Below, piece by piece: positions 1-7,480 of a stretch of DNA of 64,000 nt. The first letter of the stretch is position 1; each line of letters opens with the position of its first letter. Below the pieces are notes generated by a model. It searched no databases. It was not told the origin of the DNA and saw only the letters and a program-made list of their open reading frames with translations. The DNA comes from Archangium sp. GTDB lineage: Bacteria > Myxococcota > Myxococcia > Myxococcales > Myxococcaceae. Made by a program: the position numbers and the translations under genes. The DNA lies in NCBI GenBank assembly GCA_030695565.1, contig JAUYRZ010000038.1:1-64000 (forward strand), in the 5' to 3' direction.

Positions 1-2
1 CC

Positions 3-53
3 CGGCCGGAGCTCACCGTTCCTTTGGTCATGGTGATCGCGATCTTCGTCTAG
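3..53 (+). CDS. Possible 3' end of a gene entering from the left edge
   Basis: Frame 3 is open from the window edge to a TAG at 51-53. The last 16 codons read as a hydrophobic tail (RPELTVPLVMVIAIFV), as at the end of a membrane protein. It would converge with the minus-strand gene ending at 50 and share 4 bases with it. An equally short minus-strand start (ATG at 31-29, MTKGTVSSGR) competes. Too little is visible to name it. Confidence 0.25.
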   Translation, partial: RPELTVPLVMVIAIFV

Positions 54-1264
54 GCAGGCTTCACCTGCACCGGCTCGGATACGGGCTGGTAACCGGCGGC
101 CGTCGCTCGCAGCTGGTACTCGCCCACGCCGAGCGGACCGAAGATGACCAGCTCGCCGGTCTGCGCCTTCCGGGTGGTGACCCGCTCGTGCCCGCGCGTG
201 AGCAGCTCGAGGGTGGGCGCGACGACCGGCTGCTCGGAGTCATCCAGCACGGTGGCGGCGATCGTTCCTCCGCGCTCGAGCGACAGGGTGACCTGGGTCA
301 GCGCGTTGGTGAGCGCGACCCGGCGAGGCACGGTGGAGAGCTCGCCCGCGACGGCGGAGATCATCACCTCGTCGGGGTACAGCTCGTCGATGCCCCGGAA
401 GCCCGCCTTGACTTCGAGCTGTCGGGTGAGGTGATCACCCTGAAGCGAGAGCATCGCGTCGATGGGTTTGCCGTTCGCCAACACGCGCACTTCGAGGCGG
501 CGCGGCGAAGCCAGCGTGAGCACCACGGGATCGGGCCCTGCTTCGGCTTCGTCTTCCAGCGCGGGGAGCAGGCCCGGTGATGTTCCGCTGACCGCGAAAG
601 GCCCTTCTCCCAGGCCCTCGAGCGTGAAGGTCCCTTCTGCGTCGGTGGTGGTCTCGACGACGCGCGCGAGCCTTCGCGAAGTGACCCGCACGGTACCGGC
701 GACGGGTTGGCCTGCTTCTCCACGCAGCCGGCCGCGCAGCGATCGCGGGAGCGGCAGGAAGAGTTCGACCGGATCGCCGGGAGCAGCGCGTTCCTTCACG
801 CCATCGCCGAAGCCGCCCGCCCTGCCCCACACGGTGAAGCTGGTACCCGCGAGCTGCTCGAAGCGGAACTTGCCCTCGGCGTCACTGCGCGTGGTGAGCG
901 CGGGTGAGAGTTCTCCGCGGCGGGTCTCCAGCAATGAAGCCACCGAACGCGCGGTCTCGTGAGCGTGACAAGAGAGCAGCCACTCTGAACACACGCCGCA
1001 GCGCAACGCGGTGAGGCTGGGCTGCGAAGACGCGGCGAGGAACACCTCGGCATCGGCGATGGGCTTGCCGCCCGGCTCCTTCACCACGCCGGTGAGCGTG
1101 AGGCCCTGCTGGTTGCCCGTCGCGCGCACCTCGACCGACTGGAACTGAGGCGGCGGCTCGGCCGAAGGCTCGACCACCGGATCGAACGTCTGCGGCCAGA
1201 GAACGAAGGCCGCCACGAAGAAGGTGACGAGCCCCCCCAGGATGAAGAACCACCAGCGGCGCAT
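50..1264 (-). CDS. Membrane-anchored carboxypeptidase-regulatory-like domain protein
   Basis: 404 residues. An N-terminal membrane anchor or uncleaved signal lies at about residues 4-24 (WWFFILGGLVTFFVAAFVLW), so the rest should be periplasmic. Several beta-sandwich repeats of the CarboxypepD_reg type follow. Each has the pattern G-V-V-x(n)-G-x-P-x-A-x-A-x-V followed by T-x-A-x-G-x-F. They start near residues 54, 175 and 330; the last ends with the typical G-Y-x-P. A short Cys-containing insert (C88, C91, C98) interrupts the first repeat. Proteins of this type are usually structural or adhesive surface proteins in myxobacteria. No catalytic motif is seen. The gene stands alone, with a 176-base gap to the ferredoxin gene upstream. 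Confidence 0.7.
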   Translation of the reverse strand: MRRWWFFILGGLVTFFVAAFVLWPQTFDPVVEPSAEPPPQFQSVEVRATGNQQGLTLTGVVKEPGGKPIADAEVFLAASSQPSLTALRCGVCSEWLLSCHAHETARSVASLLETRRGELSPALTTRSDAEGKFRFEQLAGTSFTVWGRAGGFGDGVKERAAPGDPVELFLPLPRSLRGRLRGEAGQPVAGTVRVTSRRLARVVETTTDAEGTFTLEGLGEGPFAVSGTSPGLLPALEDEAEAGPDPVVLTLASPRRLEVRVLANGKPIDAMLSLQGDHLTRQLEVKAGFRGIDELYPDEVMISAVAGELSTVPRRVALTNALTQVTLSLERGGTIAATVLDDSEQPVVAPTLELLTRGHERVTTRKAQTGELVIFGPLGVGEYQLRATAAGYQPVSEPVQVKPA

Positions 1265-1321
1265 GGGCGTGAACAGGCTAACCGGACGGACACGCGAACG
1301 CTGCCCCCTGTTCCCTCTGGT

Positions 1322-1345
1322 CTCCCTCTCCCTTCGGGTCAGGGC
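1322..1345. repeat. Copy of the intergenic CCCTCTCCC...GGG repeat
   Basis: CTCCCTCTCCCTTCGGGTCAG and the following bases form a decayed copy of the GC-rich inverted repeat also found at 16069, 20875, 50971, 54381 and 55694. It lies in the gap at 1265-1440, where nothing else is recognisable. Confidence 0.5.
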
Positions 1346-1440
1346 CGAGCCGACTCAGCGCATCATCGAGGGAGGCCCCCACGGGCAAATCGCACGGCGA
1401 CCGGAACGAGTTCGACCGCATCAAGGTCAGGTCGACACCG

Positions 1441-1662
1441 CTACGCTTTCTTGATGGTCAGCGCCCCTGAAGGACACTCGGCCACCTGCGCCACGATCTG
1501 CGCAGTGGTCGCCTTCGACACGTCGATCCACGGCTTCAGCTTCGGGTTGAAGACCGCCTTCAATCCCGCGACACAGATGCCCGAGTGCATGCACTTCGAG
1601 GCCTGCCAGATCACCGTCACTTCGCCGTTGCTGTACTCGCGCTGCTCGTCGTCAGTGCTCAT
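1441..1662 (-). CDS. YjdI-like (Fer4_19) 4Fe-4S mono-cluster protein
   Basis: 73 residues, a usual length for divergent single-cluster ferredoxins of the YjdI/Fer4_19 family. It has the early Cys pair C24 and C30 (SKCMHSGICVAGL) and the late CPSGAL motif near residue 63. Members probably bind one iron-sulfur cluster and act in electron transfer or as small add-ons to CDGSH-type proteins; the exact partner is unknown. The ATG overlaps the TGA of the FadL-like gene upstream (ATGA at 1662), so the two are translationally coupled. That is an odd pairing of an outer membrane porin with a cytoplasmic ferredoxin. Confidence 0.8.
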   Translation of the reverse strand: MSTDDEQREYSNGEVTVIWQASKCMHSGICVAGLKAVFNPKLKPWIDVSKATTAQIVAQVAECPSGALTIKKA

Positions 1663-2975
1663 CAGAAGTCGTACCGAATGGCGGCGGTCACGCCGTACAC
1701 GTTGGCCGCGTACGAATACGAAGGCTGGCTGTCGACGGCTTCCTTCTTCGCTTCGCGCGGCAGGATGAACTGAGCCTGAGCCGCGAGATCGATCTGCACC
1801 GGGTGCGCGAAGATCTCCAACGGGTCGGCGAAGTTGAAGCCGATGCCGCCGGTGATCCCCAGGGCCGTGTTGTCCATCAGGTTGGTGCCCTGGGTGTCTT
1901 GCTTCGGCACCGGCGTCGGCCGCAAGAACGCCCCGAGGCGCGCCGCGAAACGTTCGGTGAGCCGGTATTCAGCCCCCGCACGAACGCCCAGCGTGTCGGT
2001 GAAGCCAGGCCGCTGCCGCGCCGAGGTCACGTCGAGGGCAGACCCGAGCCCCAGCGCATCGAGCGTGGGCCCCGACAGGTCGATGGTGATGCCGACATAG
2101 GGAGAAGGCGCCGAAGACCAGTTCTGCCACTCGCCATCGAGCGTGAACGTCAGGTTCTCGGTCGCATCGAAGGCGGCGCCGAAGTTGAGCGTGTGCGGCG
2201 TGTAGTGCGCCACGCCGTTGACCGTGAACGCGAGCGTCGCGATGCCCTCGAGGTCGACCTTCGCGGGGATGACGTAGATGAGCTTCATCTCCCACTTGAA
2301 GGTGACGCCCAGGCGCAGCCGCTTGAGCGGCGTGACCGCGATGGAGAACACCGGCGCCACGCGCGTGCCGAGGTACGCGTTGATGTCGCCCCCGTTGACC
2401 TGCCGGCTGAAGAGATCGACCGAGACGTTCGCCCCGCTGCCGATGAGATCGGCCAGCGCTTGAATACCGAGGCCGATCTTGAACCAGTCGACGATCTTGA
2501 TGCCGGCGCCCAGGTGGAGAATCAGGCGCTCGGGGTTCGCGTGGTACCTGTACCAATACGGCGACTGCGCAGAAGGCGCGTTGACCCGCAGCAGCACGGC
2601 GGTGGGCAGGTACACGCCCAGGCCCAACGCGAGGTGGTTCTTCACCTTGCCGCCGAGTGGGAACAGCAGGCCCACCGAGGTGCCCACTGAATCGGGCGCG
2701 GTCGCGTTGCTCAGGTCGAGGGGCTTGGCGAGGTCCTTCGACTGCACGTCGGCGACCATCTTGTAGAACTGGAAGTTGAAGCCGAAGTTGACGTCCTTCC
2801 GCTCGACCAGCAGCGCCGGGTTGTAGAAGACGGCGGTGTAGTCGCTCGCCTCCGCCGTCATCGCCCCGCCCATCGCGGTGGCGCGCGGCCCGTAGCCGTA
2901 GGTGTTGAAGACGTCGGCCCGAGCCAGGAGCGGAGTGAGAGCCAACAGCACGACGAAGCGTGACAGCTGCGACAT
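1662..2975 (-). CDS. FadL/OmpP1/TodX family outer membrane transporter
   Basis: 437 residues, typical for the family. A signal peptide (residues 1-20, ending LLARA) is followed at once by the family's N-terminal hatch signature: G-Y-G-P-R-A-T-A-M-G-G-A and then a YNPA motif near residue 52. The rest shows alternating beta-strand patterns and ends in aromatic F (AAIRYDF), as outer membrane barrels do. FadL-type channels let hydrophobic compounds such as long-chain fatty acids cross the outer membrane. It lies 18 bases after the PP2C gene and overlaps the next gene by 4 bases, so it is probably the penultimate gene of the yacG-to-ferredoxin run. Confidence 0.85.
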   Translation of the reverse strand: MSQLSRFVVLLALTPLLARADVFNTYGYGPRATAMGGAMTAEASDYTAVFYNPALLVERKDVNFGFNFQFYKMVADVQSKDLAKPLDLSNATAPDSVGTSVGLLFPLGGKVKNHLALGLGVYLPTAVLLRVNAPSAQSPYWYRYHANPERLILHLGAGIKIVDWFKIGLGIQALADLIGSGANVSVDLFSRQVNGGDINAYLGTRVAPVFSIAVTPLKRLRLGVTFKWEMKLIYVIPAKVDLEGIATLAFTVNGVAHYTPHTLNFGAAFDATENLTFTLDGEWQNWSSAPSPYVGITIDLSGPTLDALGLGSALDVTSARQRPGFTDTLGVRAGAEYRLTERFAARLGAFLRPTPVPKQDTQGTNLMDNTALGITGGIGFNFADPLEIFAHPVQIDLAAQAQFILPREAKKEAVDSQPSYSYAANVYGVTAAIRYDF

Positions 2976-2993
2976 CTCACTCCCCTTACTGAA

Positions 2994-4265
2994 TCAGTCT
3001 TCTGCGAAGGGCTGAATGGCCTGAGCGGCAGCCAGCTCCTGCCGCGCCTCGGAGAGCTCCGAGTTCGTCTCACGGAGCCGGTCAGAGAGCACCTGCACGA
3101 AGCTCCACAAGAGCTTCACCGCGAGGATCGACTCTCGTTTCATCAGCCCCATCAGATCGCCGCGGCCGATGACCATCGTGCGGGTGGGCTCGATGGCCCG
3201 AACGGTCGCCGAACGAGGCGCGTTGTCGATGAGGCCCATCTCTCCGAAGTGACCACCGGCACGAAGCTCGGCGATCTCCACGCCGTTCTTCTCGACCGAA
3301 ACGCGGCCGCGAATCACGACGAACAGCTCTTCACCCGGCTGGCCTTCGGTGACGATCTCCCGGCCCGCGGGGAACGTGCGCGTGCTGGCCGTGGAGAGCA
3401 CCGCCGTCTGCTCTTTGTAGGTGAGGTGCCGGAAGAGCGGGATCTTCTTGAGCGCCTCCATCCGGCTCTGCGCTTCGGCGACTTCTTCGGTGGCCGTCGC
3501 CGGGTCGCCTGAACAGCCGACCACCACGGTGGTGATGTTGTCTTTGCCGCCGCGCTCGTTGGCGAGGGCGACGAACCGCTCGGGCAGCTCGGCCAACGGC
3601 GCCGAAGCCACCACCGAGGCGACCTCGTCGTCGTTCAGGTAGCCGTGCAGACCGTCGGAGCAGAGCACGAAGATGTCGCCGGGCACCGCGTCGACGATCA
3701 GCGTGTCGACCTGCACCGATTCCTGAATGCCGACCGCGCGGGTGATCACGTTGCGGTACTGGCTGGTGGCGGCCTGTTCTTTGGTGATCGTGCCGGCCTT
3801 CAACTGCGCCGAGATCAACGTGTGATCTTCCGTCAGGCGGTGACACTGGCCGTTGCGCACCAGGTACACCCGGCTGTCGCCCACGTGCCCGATGACGCCC
3901 TTGGTGCCGCCGATCGCCATGCACACGAACGTGGTGCCCATGCCGCGCTTGGAGGCGTCGGTGGTGGCGGTCTTGTAGATGTCTGCGCAGGCACGCTGAA
4001 CGGCGACTTCCACGAGGCTCGCGGCTGCGGCGCGGTTGGCCTGGCTCGCGTCTTTCGCGAGGTCCTTCAGGATGCTGCGATTGGTGATCAGGTGCTGCTT
4101 GACGACCTCGACCGCGCGCGCGCTCGCGACTTCACCAGCGGCGTGGCCACCCATGCCGTCGGCGACGATGTAGAGCCCCAAACCGGGGTCGACCAACATC
4201 GCGTCTTCGTTGTGCTGGCGTTTGCGGCCAACGTCCGTCTTGCCGTGCGCTTCGGTGGTCAGCAC
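2994..4265 (-). CDS. PP2C-type Ser/Thr phosphatase fused to a cyclic nucleotide-binding domain
   Basis: 423 residues from a GTG at 4265, chosen because GAGGGA sits 6 bases upstream; an in-frame ATG at 4322 would add 19 non-conserved residues. Residues about 5-240 are a PP2C (PPM) domain with the metal-binding motifs RKRQHNED, VADGMGGH, GDSRVYL, LCSDGLHGYL and DNITTVVV. Residues about 265-385 are a cNMP-binding (Crp-like) domain with GEELFVVIRGRVSV and FGEMGLIDNAPRSATV, and a helical tail follows. This suggests a phosphatase gated by a cyclic nucleotide or another ligand; that is inference. The FHA gene lies directly upstream, which fits phospho-Thr signalling. Confidence 0.88.
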   Translation of the reverse strand: MLTTEAHGKTDVGRKRQHNEDAMLVDPGLGLYIVADGMGGHAAGEVASARAVEVVKQHLITNRSILKDLAKDASQANRAAAASLVEVAVQRACADIYKTATTDASKRGMGTTFVCMAIGGTKGVIGHVGDSRVYLVRNGQCHRLTEDHTLISAQLKAGTITKEQAATSQYRNVITRAVGIQESVQVDTLIVDAVPGDIFVLCSDGLHGYLNDDEVASVVASAPLAELPERFVALANERGGKDNITTVVVGCSGDPATATEEVAEAQSRMEALKKIPLFRHLTYKEQTAVLSTASTRTFPAGREIVTEGQPGEELFVVIRGRVSVEKNGVEIAELRAGGHFGEMGLIDNAPRSATVRAIEPTRTMVIGRGDLMGLMKRESILAVKLLWSFVQVLSDRLRETNSELSEARQELAAAQAIQPFAED

Positions 4266-4343
4266 CAGGATTCCCTCAAGAAAGAGGCGTGTCACCTTAG
4301 GTAACACGTCTCTGACGCTCAAGGTGAATCACAACTTCGAGGA

Positions 4344-4859
4344 TCACTCGGTCGCGCGCCGCTGGAGCATCTCGAGGAACCCTTGCGCCGTGTAATAGGT
4401 GAGCTGAAGCGCCCCGATGCGCAGCACCAGCCCATTGGTCAGCACCGAAGGAGCCTTGGCCACGATCTTCCGCCCGCCCACGGTCGAGCCGTTGCGTGAC
4501 CCCGCGTCGACGAGCACCCAGGTCGCGTTCTCCTGCTCGATCCACGCGTGGAAGCGGGACACCGAGGTGTCGTCGAGCACGATGTCGTTGTTCGCGGTGC
4601 GGCCGATGGTGATGCGGCGCTGAAAGGCGTTGTCCTTGGTCTTCTCGATCACCACCGCCATCGGGTCGCCGCCGCCGATCGAGGGGAGCGACAGGCCCGA
4701 CTGCGTACGCAGCTGGTAGTCGTCGTTTTCGTCGTCTTCGTCGATGGTGTCTTCGGTCGGCGGCTCGTAGACGAGCACGGGCCGACCCGCGAGGCGCGTG
4801 CGCACCTTGCCGGGATCATCGGTGAAGCGGTTGAACCAGAGCAGCAACGTCTCGACCAT
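4344..4859 (-). CDS. FHA domain protein
   Basis: 171 residues. The N-terminal 65 residues include an acidic stretch (TIDEDDENDDY) and are otherwise unassigned. Residues about 67-155 form a forkhead-associated domain with the phosphothreonine-binding landmarks GR (86-87), S-R-F-H (101-104) and N-G-S-T (123-126). FHA domains bind pThr peptides. With a PP2C phosphatase 21 bases downstream, it probably reads the phosphorylation state of a kinase substrate in the same circuit. No kinase lies in this operon. Confidence 0.88.
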   Translation of the reverse strand: MVETLLLWFNRFTDDPGKVRTRLAGRPVLVYEPPTEDTIDEDDENDDYQLRTQSGLSLPSIGGGDPMAVVIEKTKDNAFQRRITIGRTANNDIVLDDTSVSRFHAWIEQENATWVLVDAGSRNGSTVGGRKIVAKAPSVLTNGLVLRIGALQLTYYTAQGFLEMLQRRATE

Positions 4860-4889
4860 CGAGGGTCAGATTGTGCGGGTGAACTCGGG

Positions 4890-5633
4890 TCAGACGCCAG
4901 TGTCTTGTTGCTCCAGTGCTTCCTGGCAGGCCCTGACCAGCGCCGGGCGCACGTCTTCGACGAAGGACATCTGGGTGACGGCCTGCAAATAGAACGGGGC
5001 CTGCCGGGAGAAGTAGACGGCCCGGGCCAGATCGTCGAGCACCGCGCCGGTGAAGCCGAGCAGGGAGCTGGCCCTGGCGCGGATGAAATACAGAGAGGCC
5101 TGATCCCCAAAACGGCGGATCGCCTGGTTGATGCGCCGTTTGGCCCCGAAGGTCATCAGCTCGAGGTTGAGCGGGGTCACGTCGTACTCCAGCGCCAACC
5201 ACTCCCTCAGGTAGGCCTCGGCGGCGGTGTTGGCGGGCCCCGCCTCGAGCTCTTCCAGCACTCGGCGCGGTTCTTCGCGCACCCGGGACAGCAGCCCCAG
5301 CCACCGGGCTTCCCCGCCGCTGAAAGAGGCCTCTTGAAACGCCTCCAACTGGATCGGGGTGCCTCGCACGATGCCTTCGAGCAGCTCGACTTCCCGGGTG
5401 AGGGCTCGCGCGAGCACCTGGGGCGCAGGCCCACCTTCGATGGCCCTGGGGAGCGCCCGTTTCACCGGTTCAGCGGCCGGCAGCACGCCTTGAAACAACG
5501 CGCTCCAGTCGAGCCAACGCAGGGTCGGGTAGCCGTGCGCCAACTTGCGGCGGCGCGAGATGGCCACGCGATGAACGGTGACCACGCCGGCAGCGTAGGC
5601 AACCGCCACTCCGCCGGTCAGATACAAACTCAT
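4890..5633 (-). CDS. Membrane-anchored TPR-like protein, function unknown
   Basis: 247 residues. One N-terminal membrane segment (about residues 4-24) is followed by basic residues, so the body is likely cytoplasmic. The remainder is almost all alpha-helical with small/aromatic patterning suggestive of tetratricopeptide-like repeats (for example SLYFIRARASSLLGFTGAVLDDL). I do not recognise a named family. The ATG overlaps the yacG stop (ATGA at 5630-5633) and the FHA gene follows after 30 bases. It may be a scaffold for the FHA/PP2C signalling genes; that is inference from position only. Confidence 0.65.
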   Translation of the reverse strand: MSLYLTGGVAVAYAAGVVTVHRVAISRRRKLAHGYPTLRWLDWSALFQGVLPAAEPVKRALPRAIEGGPAPQVLARALTREVELLEGIVRGTPIQLEAFQEASFSGGEARWLGLLSRVREEPRRVLEELEAGPANTAAEAYLREWLALEYDVTPLNLELMTFGAKRRINQAIRRFGDQASLYFIRARASSLLGFTGAVLDDLARAVYFSRQAPFYLQAVTQMSFVEDVRPALVRACQEALEQQDTGV

Positions 5634-5833
5634 GCGTCGGTCGGCGGCACTTCGGGCGGCGTGTTTCCATCTTCGTCTTCGTCAGGGGCGCTGGCGATGC
5701 GGTATTCGCCCCCCAGCCAGCGGCCGAGATCGATCGCCTTGCAGCGGCCGGAGCAGAACGGGAAACACGGGTTCTCTGCCCGGGGCAGGACCGCGCGCTT
5801 GCAGGAGGGGCATTCCGGAGCCTTCGGATTCAT
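5630..5833 (-). CDS. yacG: DNA gyrase inhibitor YacG-like zinc protein
   Basis: 67 residues from the ATG at 5833. Four Cys ligands (C8, C11, C27, C31) are in the YacG arrangement CPxC-x15-C-S-x-R-C, followed by the conserved D-L-G-x-W-L-x-x-x-Y-x-I. YacG binds GyrB and inhibits gyrase in E. coli; the acidic C-terminal tail (DEDEDGN) is also typical. The start is only 16 bases from the divergent ATG at 5850, so the promoter must lie inside the neighbouring gene. An in-frame ATG at 5851 would even overlap it. Confidence 0.85.
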   Translation of the reverse strand: MNPKAPECPSCKRAVLPRAENPCFPFCSGRCKAIDLGRWLGGEYRIASAPDEDEDGNTPPEVPPTDA

Positions 5834-5849
5834 CGCAAGAACTCGTAGC

Positions 5850-7160
5850 ATGCCCGCCGTGCGCCGCGCCCTGCCCTTGCTCTTGATCCTGCTCGCCTGC
5901 CGCGGGTCCAACACGCGCAGGGTCGATGAGCCGCCTCCTCCGCCGCCGCCGACCTGCGGCGATGGGATCATTCAGGAAGGCGAAGACTGCGACGCCTCAG
6001 AAGCGGGTACGGCCACCTGCCAGTCACTGGGTTTCGACACCGGAAGGCTCGTCTGCGGCACCACCTGCCGCTACGACACCACCCTGTGCGTGAAGCGCTG
6101 TGGCAACGGCGTGCTCGAGCTGGGCGAGGCCTGTGACGGCGCGCTCGGCCTGATGGCGTGTACCACCTGGGGTTTCAATGCCTGCACCGACACCTGCACG
6201 GTCGATACGCGGCGTTGCGTGGTGCAGCCTTTCGAGGCGGGCCCGGAGATGGACATCTCCAAGGGCGGGCCGGCGGTGTTGGGCGATCTGGCGCCGAAGG
6301 GCCCCGGCGATCTGGTGATGGCCGTGCCCGCCTTCTCGCGCGTGGAGATCGTCCCGTGGAGCATGACGCAGGGCTTCGAGGCGGTCTCCAGCCGCAAACT
6401 CTCCTTCCAGCGATCTCCCGTGCGCGCGGAGCTGATCGACGCGAACGGCGACGGAAACACCGATGTCGCGGCCATCAACCAGGACGGCACCTTCGACCTG
6501 CTCGTCTCCGGGGGCGCCACCTACTCGCTGGAGACCCTCGGTGCGGGCTGCCCCGGGGCGACGTTTCTTCCCAGCAACGGCACGGCGCGCGGCCACATCG
6601 TGGCAGTCGGGTGTGGTGGGTACGCGGTGGTGAGCTCGATGGGTGCGGCGACCACCGCCACGCCGGCGGCTTCGGCGGTGACCAGCGGGCCGTTCGGGGT
6701 GATCTGGGCCGACCCCACGCCCGCAGTGCACCTGGGGGACGGTGGCGTGAGCACCCTGCCCTCCGCCGTGACCCAGCTTGGCAGCGCGGATCTCGACGGC
6801 GACGGCGACGAAGATCTGGTGGCCGTCACCAGCGCAGGCATCGAGCTGTTCGAGAACAGCGGCGTGGGCTTCGCGGCGCGCGCCACCTTCACGGCCACGG
6901 CCCCCGGTGAGCTCAGGGCACTCGACCTGGATCAAGACGGCAGGGTCGATCTCTTCTGGTCCACCGGCGACGAGCTGGTGGTGCGCCGGAACCGTTCAGG
7001 CTGGGTCTTCACGGAGTTCCGGGTGCCCGCCGGCATGGGGACCCGCAAGTCGACTTCCATTGGCGACGCTGATGGAGACCAGGACCTCGACTTCGCCGTG
7101 ACCGTCTCCACCGGAGCGGACAGCACGAAGACTCGTCTCTTCCTCAACCGCATCCGTTGA
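5850..7160 (+). CDS. FG-GAP/VCBS-repeat lipoprotein with Cys-rich N-terminus
   Basis: 436 residues from ATG 5850, chosen because it opens a clean lipoprotein signal (MPAVRRALPLLLILLAC, lipid Cys 17). A Pro-rich spacer (PPPPPPP) leads into two copies of the myxobacterial Cys-rich motif C-G-[DN]-G-x(5)-G-E-x-C-D (near residues 43 and 88). The C-terminal two thirds carries FG-GAP/VCBS-type Ca-binding repeats: DANGDGNTDVA, DLDGDGDEDLV, DLDQDGRVDLF and DADGDQDLDFA. This is probably a surface lipoprotein with a beta-propeller-like body; the ligand is unknown. The tRNA-Thr gene follows 37 bases after the stop. Confidence 0.8.
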   Translation: MPAVRRALPLLLILLACRGSNTRRVDEPPPPPPPTCGDGIIQEGEDCDASEAGTATCQSLGFDTGRLVCGTTCRYDTTLCVKRCGNGVLELGEACDGALGLMACTTWGFNACTDTCTVDTRRCVVQPFEAGPEMDISKGGPAVLGDLAPKGPGDLVMAVPAFSRVEIVPWSMTQGFEAVSSRKLSFQRSPVRAELIDANGDGNTDVAAINQDGTFDLLVSGGATYSLETLGAGCPGATFLPSNGTARGHIVAVGCGGYAVVSSMGAATTATPAASAVTSGPFGVIWADPTPAVHLGDGGVSTLPSAVTQLGSADLDGDGDEDLVAVTSAGIELFENSGVGFAARATFTATAPGELRALDLDQDGRVDLFWSTGDELVVRRNRSGWVFTEFRVPAGMGTRKSTSIGDADGDQDLDFAVTVSTGADSTKTRLFLNRIR

Positions 7161-7197
7161 CGCGGTGTGTGGTTGTTGGTACTTGCGGCGCGGTTTC

Positions 7198-7270
<73 letters not shown>

Positions 7271-7284
7271 CAAGGTGAAAATCA

Positions 7285-7316
7285 GGCCTCGGATCTTCGC
7301 GGATCCGAGGCCTTTT
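7285..7316 (+). terminator. Rho-independent terminator after tRNA-Thr
   Basis: GGCCTCGGATC (7285-7295) pairs perfectly with GATCCGAGGCC (7302-7312) across a TTCGCG loop, and TTTT follows. An 11-bp GC-rich stem starting 15 bases after the tRNA is a textbook terminator. Confidence 0.92.
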
Positions 7317-7400
7317 CATTTCCAGCCCGCTCGACCGCTCCCGCCATCCTACCCACCAGAAACACTGAGGAATGTGACGCGCCGCGCCGCGCCTTTTTGC

Positions 7401-7428
7401 TTGGCCGAAAAGGTTCGCTGCGTATGGT
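7401..7428 (+). promoter_or_regulatory. Candidate sigma70-type promoter for glutamate dehydrogenase
   Basis: TTGGCC (7401-7406) and TATGGT (7423-7428) are spaced by 16 bases and lie about 50 bases upstream of the start at 7481, beyond the tRNA terminator. The -35 box is weak, so this is tentative. Confidence 0.3.
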
Positions 7429-7480
7429 GCGCCGGCTTCTTCACGACGCTGTCGTCGCGAAGTCACTCAAGAGGAATTCA

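Noticed and set aside
3841-3860. TGACAC...TTGC resembling a sigma54 promoter
   Set aside because: Wrong spacing and lies inside the phosphatase coding region.
4548-5849. Extension of the FG-GAP lipoprotein frame upstream to 4548
   Set aside because: It would run antisense through FHA and yacG; the lipoprotein signal at 5850 marks the start.
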